Shown here: positions 37,456-56,654 of the stretch, in pieces
Layout of the letters: every line of letters starts with the position of its first letter
Position numbering within the stretch: the stretch's first letter is position 1
Assembly (NCBI GenBank): GCA_028554645.1
Contig: JAQOOI010000018.1
Span: forward strand, 372,001 to 436,000
Origin: Omphalotus guepiniiformis
Lineage: Eukaryota; Basidiomycota; Agaricomycetes; Agaricales; Omphalotaceae
Reading direction: 5' to 3'
DNA: 64,000 nucleotides
Translations under genes and position numbers: made by a program
The notes under the pieces: generated by a model
What the model was told of the DNA's origin: nothing
Seen by the model: the letters and a program-made list of their open reading frames with translations, nothing else
Databases searched by the model: none

Positions 37456-38786
37456 ATGACCTTGAGACTCAAGGGCGCGTCGGCAGCGTCGTCGTCGGCG
37501 ACGTTCTCGTGGGATGAAGTACAATCTCCATCGCCCCCACCAGACGATATTTCTTCTCTTCCAGAGCCACCGACCTCATGGTTACCTGCTCGTGACATGA
37601 AGATATTCGGTGCTCACCCATTGTCGTCCACGTCCACGATCGGCCTTATTAGATGTAGGGACTGCAATAAACCCATACTTAGATCTGTTGTCTCTGAGCA
37701 TGCAGGTCGGTAGCTCATGCATTCTCTATGAATCGCACTAAAACTTTCATAGCTTCTTGTACCCAAATTCGCAATGGGAAGGGTAGCAAAGGGAAGGCCA
37801 TAGCTCCGGTTGAAGGAGAAGGTGATCAACGAAATAGGTTCACTCATCAGTCTACTTATGCTCCCCTAGATCTATCCAAGAAATCCTCCAAGAAGCGCAA
37901 GGCCTCGCCTACTCCTTCCGATCCAAATGACCCAAATCAACCGCCACAGAAGAAACCCAAGACGAAACCTGCTCCAAAGGTCAACAAAGGTCGTACGAAA
38001 GGTCCCGTCGACTACGATCGCCAGTGTGGTGTCATAAACGATAAAGGCCTCCCCTGCTCCCGCTCCCTCACTTGCAAATCCCACGCAATGGGTGCGAAGC
38101 GTTCTGTTCTGGGCCGCTCTCGAGACTATGACGATCTACTTCTCGACTGGCAGCGTGCTCACAATCCGAACTTTGTAGAGCCAGTGAAGAGAGAAAGTAA
38201 GAAGGAGAAGAAGGAGAAAAAAGAGCGGGAGAAAGCTGAGAAGAAGAAAGCTATGGAAGAGGCTGCTGTCAGAATGGGATTAGACCCATCTAGTGCAGCT
38301 GGCAAGAAGGCTGGAGCTGCTGCTGCGGCAGCGGCTGGCGTTCTCACTGCATCCTCTGGCCACAAGAAAAGCTCCAAGAAAGCCGCTGCTGCCGCCGCTG
38401 CAGTTCGACTTGCAGAGGGCTTTGGGGAGGACTATGACGAAAACTTTGATGATCTTGATTCTGAAGCTGAGGTCGATGAACTTGTCAAGTCTCTTCGCAT
38501 TGCAAAAGCCAAAGGCGTTATTGGCCAACCGCTAGCTCTGCCTTGCGATGAAGGGAGTTGGTTTGTGCAGCGGAGAGAACGAGCAAGGTGCTGTACGGAT
38601 CTCTTGTTTGGGGCTTTGATGAACGGCAACGGGGGCAGCGCCCCCGGTATTGGGAGCATGGGTTTACTAAGTAGCATGGGAAGTGTTGGTGGAGGTGTAT
38701 CTATAGGAGGCGGTCCCCTAGGAGTTGCAGCACGACCGAGTGTTGGGGCCGGCGTAGGAGGAGGAGGAGGAGGTCGTTTGTCCTGA
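37456..38786 (+). CDS. SGF73: SGF73 / ataxin-7-like SAGA subunit (SCA7 domain)
   Basis: Two exons (37456-37705, 37753-38786) encode 427 residues. The first ATG after the TAF10 stop in this frame was chosen as start. An N-terminal zinc motif, CRDCNKPILRSVVSEH..C, spans the intron. The SCA7 domain reads VDYDRQCGVINDKGLPCSRS, LTCKSHAMGAKRSVLGRS and YDDLLLDWQ, with the Cys/His pattern of the family. Between them is a basic linker (KKSSKKRKASPTPSDPNDPN). The C-terminus has a KKEKKEKKE run, poly-Ala, an acidic patch and a Gly-rich tail. Sgf73 anchors the Ubp8 deubiquitinase module to SAGA. Confidence 0.92.
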
Positions 38787-39023
38787 TCATCTATCGTACA
38801 TAACTTATTTCATTGAACAGACATTGGAACACCAATTGCTCAGTACCTATACTGTATAAATAGTCTCAGTGTAAATATTTAATAGTTTTGGTCGTTGTGA
38901 ACATTTTTGTAATAGTTTCTTCAATATATGTCCGTCGTCGTTGTCGTCATCATCATGCTCTACTAGCTAAGTTGCACAAGAAAAGTAAAGGAAATCAGAC
39001 ATGGTCCTCTCTCAACCCTGCCT

Positions 39024-41701
39024 CTAGTGGAACGACTCAATGTCGCTTCTAAAGCCGCCTCCTGGCGCCCGCAGGTATTCCCTGGCCGCGCCTCTAAATG
39101 AACCAGCGTTCCCCTGTAACTCTCTGTCCACCGATCGAAGGCTCCCGTCTCTCTGCGCAGGATGCTGATGCTCTGGCACGCGAATAGACGTTGGACGATT
39201 GAGTGACGTTGAGCTGAGATTTTGATTATTCCTGAAAGCACCAAAAGAATTAGGATTCAATCCCGAGTTGCCGGACGTAGCCTGTGTATACGAAGGTAGT
39301 AGCACAGGTTGCACCGGCATTGTGTATTTCACGTCGAGTTCCTCTAGAACCGTCTTCAGGTGGCGCATGAATGCGTTTCGACGAGCCCATCTGCCTCCCC
39401 AATCTTGCCAATTTGGTCGATCTGTACAAATGGACATTCAAATCCAACGTCAAGCTCTATGCAAAGAAATATTACTGACGTTCCATGGCCACGATCAAGT
39501 GGATTGCATTCTGAAACTCCATTTTATCGATGTTCAGCGCAGCACTGACCCATTCACGATTGTTTTCTGTCACATATTGCAAAATTCGGACGCGAATCTC
39601 TTCGATGACTTCAAGAGGAGTGTTATACGATATCATGAGCTCAGTCGTTTCAGCCCTTGGAAAACAGTGAGCACCAGTGAACTAGAGCACGAGACACAGA
39701 GCTTACATCGAACCACTCCGTCTCAGATTGTGGACGAGTTTTGCAGAAGCAAGAAGAGAATTAGGCGCAATAATTTCCTGCCCATCGACTCGGCGGAACA
39801 CAGTAGAGAAAAGACCAAATTCACGGACAAAGAGAGGCTACAAGGCAAGCGATTGGTTAACAACAGGAGAACAAGAGCTTGAAAAGGCAGTTTACCTGGT
39901 CATCAATCATAACTAAGTCTCCTACATCAAAGACATGTGTGGAAAATATGAAGATGAGCTGAACACGGAGACATTATTAGATACCCTGGACCATTATTAC
40001 ACAATGCTCACAGATTCAAACAGCGTCTGTGCCGAGTTTCCAAAGATGAATGAGAAACCCAATATGATGGTTGCCAGCGGCACTAACGACTCAAGTGTAT
40101 TGCTTCTGTTGAAGATCAGCAAGCAGACGAAAATCAGTCCGACCAACGCCACGCAGACCAACACAGCGTCTAATTTGGCGACAGCAGACCCAGCGTCCTT
40201 CAAGCTGGCAACCAGAGCTTTACGCTCACGGTAAATACGCTGGACAGCCTCTCGCATCTCTTTCTTGGAAATGTCACCATTGCCATCCTTATCGAAGAGA
40301 TGAAAGGCTTCATGTGCTTCGGCAGTAGAGCGGAAGTAGGGGTAAAAGTCTTGACACGAAAACGTGAGTACGAAGAAAGATGAGAGATATAAAAAATACC
40401 TTCAACAACGAGATGTTCCCGAGGAGGATAGACATCACTCAGCGCTTTGAACAGCTTCCTGGCCAGTCTACGAGCCGAGTACAAGCTCCCCATTTCACTC
40501 TCCCGATTAAACTTAGAGTTCTTGAGAGCAACTTGACCGATCACACCTCCGACCTGCGATCGTTTTTGAGCAAAATAACTTCCAAAAAGTAGACGCTACA
40601 CACACCTGATCGACAATGACACTTGTCATGGCTTTGCGCCTTCTCCTCCTTTCTGCTCTACTGTTCTTGCGCTTTGTCGGTGTGTTCTCCTTCTCCCTGA
40701 CTGGGGACGCATCCACGCTTCCTTGACCATCTTTATGTTTCCCTTGATTTGGGAAGTGATTCAGATCCACAGACCCACTAGGGCTCTTATGTCCTCTCCG
40801 CGCATGGGACTTCCTGTTCGCAGTCGAAGGCTGAGCATTCGATAGGCGATCGAGAGCCCTTAGTCCAAGCCTATTTTCGTGAAGTCTATCAGCGAGTGCT
40901 TTTTGATGAAAGTTGATAGCCACGAATTGAAGAAAGAGTTTCTCGACAAGTAGAATGATGCCCGCAGAGAAAAGCGCTTGCATGACACGGTTGACAATGA
41001 CCCAGTAGCTGCCTGGGGGCTTGTAAACCGATCGCAGGATGGACAGAATGATCCATGCCCAAGACACATCGAGAGCTAGTTTGAGCCAGGCTGAAACGGC
41101 TAGTGTCAGCTAAAAAAGGCAAGATTAGCGAAGGTAAAAATATAGACACTGGGATCGTACGCAGTTCAAGTTGAGTCTTTAAACGTTCGACATGCCCTCC
41201 AAAAAGAATGACAATGGATATAACCATGCGAGGAATAGCATCCACGACAAGGTAAGTTATACACCCCGCGGCCCAGACGATAGACAACCAGAGGGACCAT
41301 ACATGGACATGTGGGCGTACTGGACTGTCCTTGAATCGCAGTTGCACGACGAGAAGAGGTGTGATCAGGATACCAGCACCAAGGACACCGAGCAACAGCA
41401 CTCTGACTGGTCTGGCAAGTTTCATAAAAGCCATGTAGATGGCTCTACCCCGTCTTGCTTTGTGCACGTCGTGGGTCTTCACTTCCTCCTCCTCCTCGTC
41501 CCAGTTGAATTCGTCTGAAGAATTGGTTGCAGTATCATCAGAGTCAGTATCACTGTCGGTGTGAGCATTGTGCTTCTGATGACTCTCGCGAACGGGGGAA
41601 ACATCTGGACGAGGTGCATAGTCGTGCTCCTTTGGTAAAACAATGCTCGATAGAGATGGTTTTGAGCTGGACTCTTTGGGTTTGGGTTTGGGTTCACCCA
41701 T
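39024..41701 (-). CDS. Mechanosensitive ion channel (MscS family) with EF-hand
   Basis: Eight exons give 764 residues: 41701-41161, 41099-40606, 40553-40400, 40349-40012, 39958-39896, 39837-39707, 39655-39480 and 39421-39024. The N-terminus is acidic and disordered (DSDTDSDD). Four to five membrane segments follow in exons 1-2, then a basic loop. An EF-hand, HLFDKDGNGDISKKEMREAV, supplies a canonical calcium loop. The MscS pore helix and beta domain follow: ATIILGFSFIFGNSAQTLFE, FSTHVFDVGDLVMID and IIAPNSLLASAKL. Such fungal channels (Msy1/Msy2 type) sit in the ER membrane and respond to osmotic shock and calcium. The start at MGEPKPKPK is the first in-frame ATG. Confidence 0.92.
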
Positions 41702-41897
41702 GCTGACCAGGTGACTGTGTACTTCAACAAACGTTGAACAATTGACCAAGCTCCGCTATCCAATAATTATAAGTCGGTGCAACAAGCGATCACTCCGCTT
41801 CGGCATTATTACTTTGAAATTTAAGGGTTGCCCGAGCTCCTTAATTGCAGTGGCGCATTCGCCGTCTACTATGTAACATCATCATCTACTTTCTACA

Positions 41898-48123
<6,226 letters not shown>

Positions 48124-48331
48124 AGCAGACAGAAAAGACGAAATTTTGCTTCGTACTTACTCAGCAAGCACTTTACTTATGTACTAGATACTTTTAGCGG
48201 CGAACTGGGCCGGCACGCTCGGACCGGAGTAGATGTAAGGGCGTACTTAGTGCTACTAGAGCTTACATTACACTGTACAATGCACGGTCTAATTTGATTC
48301 TATGTAACGCGCACTGAGCTACAGCACTACA

Positions 48332-49053
48332 TCAATCATCCAATGGCGGCAGAACATCACCAGTACTCGTCTCTCCAAGCGCAACCTTTTTGAACAGATC
48401 ATACGCGCGCTCCAAGTCGTCGTTGACGATGATCAGATCGTGAACACCAGGTTCTTTGGCGTAAGCGACTTCTTTCAATGCCATGTTAAGACGCTTTTGA
48501 ACAGATGCTTCGGTTTCTGTACCACGCCCTTGTAGTCGCTCGCGTAGAGCAGTCAAGTTAGGGGGCGATATGAAGCAATAAATCGGATTCAAATTTGTGC
48601 CTTTAATTTGACGGACACCCTATGTGCAGAATCTGACGGATGAGTGCATTTCTGAGCGCGCCAATACGTACCTGCGCTTCTATATCCAAGATACACCGCC
48701 TACCCTGTTGCTGCACCTCGCGGACGGTCTGGAAGCTAGTGCCATAGAAGTTGCCGGAGAACTCTGCGTGCTCAATGAAGGCGCCTTCTTTGATGAGTGC
48801 CAAAAAGGTTTCCCGAGTCACAAAGTAGTACTGCTTGCCATCAACTTCACCCGGTCTAGGGGGACGAGTGGTGTCTGGTGATATGTATCAATCATCGAGG
48901 TCGCATGGACAGAGAAAGGAGGTACGTACGGGATACGCTGAACCCAAATTTATCAGGATACTCCGCAAAGAGACGCGTCAGTAATGTACTTTTGCCTACA
49001 CCAGATGGACCCGAAAGAATGAGAGGACGAAGAAAGTCAGGGAAGGGCGCCAT
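48332..49053 (-). CDS. GUK1: Guanylate kinase
   Basis: Three exons (49053-48930, 48874-48672, 48619-48332) encode 204 residues, the usual size. The P-loop is [15 protein letters not shown]. The GMP-binding region spans the first intron as [20 protein letters not shown], then [15 protein letters not shown] and [15 protein letters not shown]. The enzyme converts GMP and ATP to GDP and ADP. An in-frame ATG 93 bp upstream (49146) could add a short N-terminal extension; I chose 49053 because the family P-loop then starts near residue 14. Confidence 0.95.
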
Positions 49054-49129
49054 CTGAGGGCTATCTAGTATCACCGTCGAAGGAGAGATTCTGAGAAAAG
49101 TATAAATGAACGTGACAAGGGATACCCGG

Positions 49130-49149
49130 ATGTCACATGATGTCACATG
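49130..49149. promoter_or_regulatory. Perfect tandem 10-bp repeat ATGTCACATG in a bidirectional promoter
   Basis: ATGTCACATG occurs at 49130-49139 and again, directly abutting, at 49140-49149. It lies in the 339-bp space between the divergent guanylate kinase (start 49053) and kinase (start 49393) genes, 77-96 bp upstream of the former. Paired identical sites at this distance look like a transcription-factor target. The factor is unknown. Confidence 0.45.
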
Positions 49150-49392
49150 TCGAATTTGTCCCCGTCAGTTGTCACACACATCAGAAGGTTCTCCCACTCC
49201 TGACTGTATTTTTCAGCGCTCCTCATTGTTCTACCATCTCCACGGCTTCCTTCTTGTCGTCGGTCATCTGCTGCAGTTCTGGTCAACTACTTGCATACAA
49301 GATTATACCTTTTGCTCGAACAGCCTGTGGCATTGATCTGGCTTGAGCTTCGCCATACTTAACTTTGCTCTACGAACTCTTCACGACTTATA

Positions 49393-51225
<1,833 letters not shown>

Positions 51226-51898
51226 GTTAGGGGTAGGTCGCTGATCCTTCTCAAGCGGAGTTGTTTCTCATACTGCAAACGTGACAGATTCGTACACGCT
51301 TCTATGCCATTTTTTCTTCTCTCTTGTCATGACTTACCCTTCCTGCTCATGAATTGGTCCGCCCTCGATCACTTACCATTTTTTTGCATATCTTCACCTG
51401 ATTTTTATACCTCTTTCGCCTTCCCTTCGTGAGGAAAATATACTCTGCCATACACCTGTCTCACTGTCGTTTCCTTTCGTTGCATTTCATTCGTCGTTGT
51501 ATGGCTTCCACATTTCTATCCCGCCTCTCTTCTGACGCGGCGGCTGATGTCGTAACCCATCGTTGTTAACTCATAACCACTTGTGACACCACCACTGACA
51601 CTCTTGCACTTTCTTCGCTCATATCGCTTTTCGGGTTTTCTCAGTTTGGGTATTTTTATCTTCCCAGTAATCTTTATTTGTCGATATTCATTTTTTCTGC
51701 GGTGTAAGTAGGTACGGAATGTGAATGCAGAGTTAGTCACCATATATGCTCACATCCCTAAAAGAAAACACACCAAGACATATCAACATCTTCCTCTCAG
51801 CTCGCCAGCATCTAGCTGGTATGTTACTTTCTCTTTAGTACCGAATTCCAACAAAATATCGATTGTACATGTCGAGAAGAACGGAGGTTGTTCTCAAT
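51226..51898. other. Pyrimidine-rich intergenic stretch, no gene seen
   Basis: Much of 51300-51700 is rich in C and T (TTTTTTCTTCTCTCTTGTC-like text). It could be a long 3' untranslated region of the kinase. No protein-coding frame was recognised. Confidence 0.45.
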
Positions 51899-51995
51899 TG
51901 CTCCCTGCAAGGCTCGAACTTGCGACCTCGAGATTATTAAACCCTATTGTTTATCAAATATGAGACTCGCGCTCTACCGACTGAGCTAAGGAAGC
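51899..51995 (-). tRNA. tRNA-Met (CAU), elongator type, with a 24-nt intron
   Basis: The gene strand starts GCTTCCTTAGCTCAGTCGGT and ends with the TTCGAGCC T-loop, then AGGGAGC and discriminator A. The acceptor stem GCTTCCT/AGGGAGC pairs with one G-T. The anticodon loop is CTCATAA with CAT at 51960-51962. An intron sits at the canonical place one base 3' of the anticodon (51935-51958). The anticodon stem CGAGT/TCTCG ends in a T-T pair, as in yeast elongator tRNA-Met. The box B sequence GTTCGAGCC is intact. No CCA is encoded, as expected in eukaryotes. Confidence 0.9.
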
Positions 51996-52211
51996 AGGGC
52001 TGAATTGTTGAAATTCATCTAGCGCTGATACCCTACACGACTACGTAAGCCCATAGTTGGGGGATCGCGATGTGTTCCCCACATCTCTCTCTCTTTCAGA
52101 CGTATAGATTATGTCTTGGTCACTCTTCTGTCTTATAAGCTAGACCATTCATTCCTTCTCCACTATTTTCTGTAATCTCTCTCTACACATTGAACATTTT
52201 GAACGCTCTAC

Positions 52212-53730
52212 ATGGCTCCAGTCTATGTGCTCGACAAATACTACCTGGGATTGACTGTCCTGGTGACGATTGCGTATCAATTGCTGGGCTTTGCGATTGC
52301 ATGGACTTTTCAATTCGATAAGATAACCGATTTTACTGGAGGTGAGCAGTTGTGCTTGTTCAGAGAATATGGAAGTTGTTTCAATTAATGCATTATTCAC
52401 TTAGGATCGAATTTCTTCATTCTAGGTTAGAATACTTTACACTACTGGCGATATTTCTTGAACATGTTGGCGTCTTTCATTCTAGCCCTTCTGACACTCC
52501 TTGTTGGAAATGAGTTCCACGCGAGGAACATTGTAGCCAGCGTGCTGGTGATGGTCTGGGCTGTACGCATCGCTGGATTTCTGTTGTTCCGGGTGTTAAA
52601 GACTGGGAGTGATAACCGCTTCGATGAATTCCGGTCCAACTTCTTCAAGTTTCTAGGTGGGCCGTTTGTGACTGATTGCACGCCGTACGACTGAATTGAC
52701 TGAACACAGGATTCTGGGTTGGTGAGTGAAGCTTAGTTTATGATCAGGAGACATGTAAAGAACGGATATTTCTACAATCAAGGCCAAATTGTCTGGGTAT
52801 GTTAAATGTAGACTGCGCGACCAAACCCACGAACTGAACGATTTTAAATCAGGTCTGGACCGTGTCCCTTCCCTTGACCATCCTAAATTCGCCCTCAGTT
52901 TCAGACACAGGACTCAGCGGATCTAATCCCAAATTCGGCACCGGTCGCGATATTGCAGGGATCGTTTTATGGGGGGTGGGATGGATAATAGAAAGTGTCG
53001 CTGATGCACAAAAGGTATACAAATACATGCTATCAAAAAGTATTGTTTGGCACTAAGAATTCCCGTTAGTTTCGGTACAAGATGGCGAAAGATACGCCTA
53101 AGGATAAACCTGTTAATGTAAACTATCCTGTTCTGAGCACTTCTTATCTGACACAAGCTTTCTCAGTACGGCTTATGGGGTTGGTCCCGCCACCCGCCTT
53201 ATTTTGGGGAGTAAGTGCGGTACCGGCTGCGCTGTACTTGGGCGTTGATCATTGTATGTCAGAATACTATGCTGGTGGGGAATATGGATTCTGTGCCTGT
53301 CCCCGACTACCAATGGCTCACTTCCGTCGTCCGTACGAGCTGCACAATACGGTGCGGTGGTCTCGCCACTATTTACGCTCCTGTAAGTAACTGTTCGTCC
53401 TGCAGTCCAGCCTTGCAACTGATTGTCACCCCGTATAGTTTGCTTATGTTCGCATCTGGTGTGCCCACCGCCGAGAAACCGCAAGCAAAGAAGTTTTTCC
53501 TAATGAGCTGTGGGGACAACGCTCGAGAAGAGACCAAACAAGCATGGAACAATTACAAGGATTATCTTCGCAAGACGTCAATACTGATTCCACTTCCGCC
53601 GGCATTGTATAGATACCTCCCTGAATTCATTAAGAGGACGGTTTTGTTAGATTTTCCTATGTATCGATTTGATGAGGGGAAAGATGGAGCTGTTGCGATC
53701 GAGGAAGCTAGAGACAGGGAGTCGGGTTAA
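52212..53730 (+). CDS. DUF1295 / steroid 5-alpha-reductase-like membrane protein
   Basis: Ten exons sum to 337 residues: 52212-52341, 52405-52425, 52486-52656, 52710-52721, 52783-52796, 52853-53014, 53070-53117, 53167-53210, 53263-53382 and 53439-53730. Several hydrophobic segments are present, with family motifs DNRFDEFRSN..KFLGFWVGQIVWVW, GVGWIIESVADAQKFRYK and YGLWGWSRHPPYFGEILCWW. These place it in DUF1295, integral membrane proteins related to steroid reductases and isoprenylcysteine methyltransferases. The substrate is unknown. Exons of 21, 12 and 14 nt occur near the middle. The C-terminal ~90 residues are outside the usual core and end in a charged tail. Confidence 0.88.
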
Positions 53731-54387
53731 AATTCACATTCTAGTTCTTCGGTGTAGGCCATAAATGGATTAATCCGTTCGAGGTGTAGGTCAAGACTGG
53801 GGCGCATATGTACATCGAATATGTCAAGGTTTTTTCCGAACAATAAAAACGGTTCAAGAAACAGGAATATCCTGAAGTTAATTTGGAGACTTCAATGGTG
53901 ATGTGTCTGCTGTTCAATCAAACCTTGGTATGACAGCTGCATTCGAACATGTCGCTAAAGCGCCACGGAATACATGGCACGTCATAGTCCTCCTACCATT
54001 GCACTACTTAATTGTATTCATTTCAAAAGGTTGAGTATTGCAACTGTTCACGAATTGGTGGTGCATGTCATTGTACACTCCAAAGCAACTCCAACACGTT
54101 GACATTGAAGGCACCATTTCACAGATACATAACACCTGGTCACTCCAGTAAGTCCATTCTTACTTCTTGTTTTGGATCGAATACTAACGTTGAGGGAACA
54201 GATCGATGCGAGTGCGCACTATCGTTCAACAACTCTATTGAGTTACTGGTCAAAGTGACACGAGGCGGCGAAATGGTATTTTCATGTGTCTAAGGTGTTT
54301 CAATGAACTCGGTCGCCACAACTCCCCTAGCCATGGCTTCCTTCGCATGACGTTTGATGCCTCGTCCTGGCAAGAATTTGCTGCACG
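53731..54387. other. Intergenic, only short unconvincing ORFs
   Basis: A 93-codon frame (54012-54293, plus) has no ATG-anchored conserved sequence and no known domain. The rest carries nothing recognisable. It leads into the P450 promoter. Confidence 0.4.
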
Positions 54388-54395
54388 TATAAAAA
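54388..54395 (+). promoter_or_regulatory. TATA box of the P450 gene
   Basis: TATAAAAA lies 48 bp before the P450 start ATG at 54436. It is the clearest TATA element in the window, consistent with regulated rather than housekeeping expression. Confidence 0.55.
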
Positions 54396-54435
54396 GGCTT
54401 GTTTTTTGACCTCATTCACGTATCTCATTAGACTC

Positions 54436-56566
54436 ATGCACTCTACTCACATCCTTGACTTTCTCGCCGCAGTTGTCGTTTGCGTTCAGGTAGCTTACCT
54501 GCTCGCTCACCGGTACCGACGCCAGAGATCCCTACCACCTGGGCCTCCTGGCTATCCGATTATCGGGAACGTATACGACGTCGGCGAGAGGGAATGGGTC
54601 ACTTTTAAAAAGTTGTCAGAGCATTATAGTCAGACACCCTTTTGCCTCGCCAATGATTAAGCTAATAGCTGTATCTCTGATAGATTCCAGCGTCATCTAC
54701 CTCAACATGTGCGGTACTCCCCTGATTGTGTTGAACGATATATGTTCCACGCTCGACCTCTTCCATAAACGATCAGCGATATACTCGGACAGGTATGTTA
54801 TGTTGTCAAGCTAAAGGTTCTTTTATTGAGAAGATTTCACAGACCACGCATGCCAATGCTTAATGAACTGTAGGTCTAATCAAGTGTATCGATCCATCTT
54901 CCATTTAAAAAATGTTTGCTACTCAGTGTAGGATTTCATTGGAACTTTGCTTTCATGCCCTACGGAAAATTATGGAGAGGTAAACAGCAGACTTCTGCGA
55001 CGTTTCTCGACCTGATAGGTTTTCTCAGAACGTCGAAAACTCTTCCACAAGGAGATGCAACCCCCTGCATCTCTTTTGCACAGATCAATCGAAGTTGAAG
55101 CAACAAGAGGGATGCTCAAAAAGCTTCTTGACACGCCAGATGAGTTTGATCAACATCTCCGACAGTAAGCATTCATTTTCTGCTCATTCGGTATTCCGAA
55201 CTTACCAATGATTATAGCATGACGGGCACAATAATCCTATCGATCGCATACGGACTTGATATTCGGCCAAAAGACGATCCGTACGTGGACATCGCCGAGA
55301 AGGCTCTACACGCCCTGGCATGTGCGGGGAACCCAGGCGCGTTCCTCGTGGACTGCATCCCATTGCTCAAGTACGTACCCGAATGGCTACCTGGTGCAGG
55401 GTTTAAACGGAAAGCGAGGGAGTGGCGAAGGACGGTGGATACTATGCGTAAAGTACCGTTTGATTGTGCCAAGCGCGGTATAGTTCGTGTTTTTTTCTTC
55501 TTCACTTATGCGAATGAAACTAAATTAGCTCTGAAAGGCTGATAGTAGCACGAACGAGACGTCAATCGCGTGCAGGGTGTTAGAGGATTTGCACAACGAA
55601 GGCACTTATTCTCCAGAGAGCGAGACTATTCTTCAAGATGTCTTAGCTACGTCGTACGCAGGTGAGAAAAAATGTATTGATACAGAGATACTGTTTACTT
55701 ATAATACTTACGCTACAACAGCGGGTTCCGACACTGTAAGTCATCCTACAGTGAATAGCACACACTTGATTAAAGCCGCCGCGCACAGACTGTTTCTATA
55801 CTCAGCTCATTCATACTGGCGATGACACAAAATCCAAAGATACAAGCCAGGGCGCAACATGCAGTCGACGTGGCGATAGGAAAGGACCGATTACCGGATT
55901 TTACGGACCAGGATTCGATTCCGTACGTGGACGCATTGATGAAGGAGGCACTTCGGTGGAATCCTGTCGCACCTTTGGGTAAGGTTGGCTAGTATGCTTA
56001 GGCCAACCAAATTGACTGACTTGAGAGTTTCAAAGCCGTTCCACATCGAGCTACGACTGAAGACGAGTACAACGGGTACCGCATCCCAGCGGGATCAATT
56101 GTTGTTTCGAATACATGGTTAGGACTCGTTTCAATCTGATATGACGAATGTCTCACACAGAAACAAAACAGGGCAATGCTATGTGACGAGTCGTTGTTTG
56201 GGCCAGACACGGAGACGTTCAATCCAGAACGATTTCTAAACTCTGATGGGACATTGAACGAGGACGTGAGGCATCCTGACATGGCATTTGGGATCGGAAG
56301 AAGACAATGTCCCGGTGTAGACATAGCAGAGTCTTCAATGTGGATTGCGATAGCTTCGATACTTGCGTGCTTCGATATTTTGAAGGCGGTTGATGAGAAT
56401 GGTGTTGAGATTGAGCCGTCGGGGGAATACACGTCCGGAACATTATGGTGGGTACTTGAATTTGTGATCATTGTTTTTCTAACGAAGATGCTCCAATTAT
56501 CCACGTCCATTTAAATGTCGATTTCGAGCTAGGGAGGAGCGCAGAAAGCTAGTTGTGGAAAGCTAG
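54436..56566 (+). CDS. Cytochrome P450 monooxygenase, possibly frameshifted
   Basis: A membrane anchor (LDFLAAVVVCVQVAYLLAH) and the hinge PPGPPGYPIIGN open the protein. Later come MPYGKLWRERRKLFH, the I-helix AGSDT, the ExxR text KEALRWNP, PERF at FNPERFLNS and the haem loop FGIGRRQCPGVDIAES. This is an E-class microsomal P450 of the Agaricomycete type; I cannot name the CYP family with certainty. Exons: 54436-54628, 54684-54792, 54843-54869, 54927-54979, 55030-55164, 55218-55477, 55549-55661, 55722-55735 (14 nt), 55789-55978, 56036-56117 and 56172 on. Two joins are irregular. After 55477 the donor leaves the frame one base short. Near 56450 splicing to CSNYPRPFKCRFRARE makes TGA. The stop at 56564-56566 belongs to the expected C-terminus. 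Confidence 0.8.
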
Positions 56567-56654
56567 TGTACTTAGTATAAATGTAGTAACTGCTGATGTA
56601 AGATTAGATTGGTTGAACTAATACTACTACTAGTACTTGGTACTTGTTAGTATT

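Noticed and set aside
39268..39882. 204-codon plus-strand frame opposite the MscS channel
   Set aside because: It lies over exons 6-8 of the channel, whose motifs are clear; the plus-strand product is unrecognisable.
54012..54293. Possible small secreted Cys-containing protein
   Set aside because: The frame has Cys residues but no signal peptide, no conserved spacing and no splice support.
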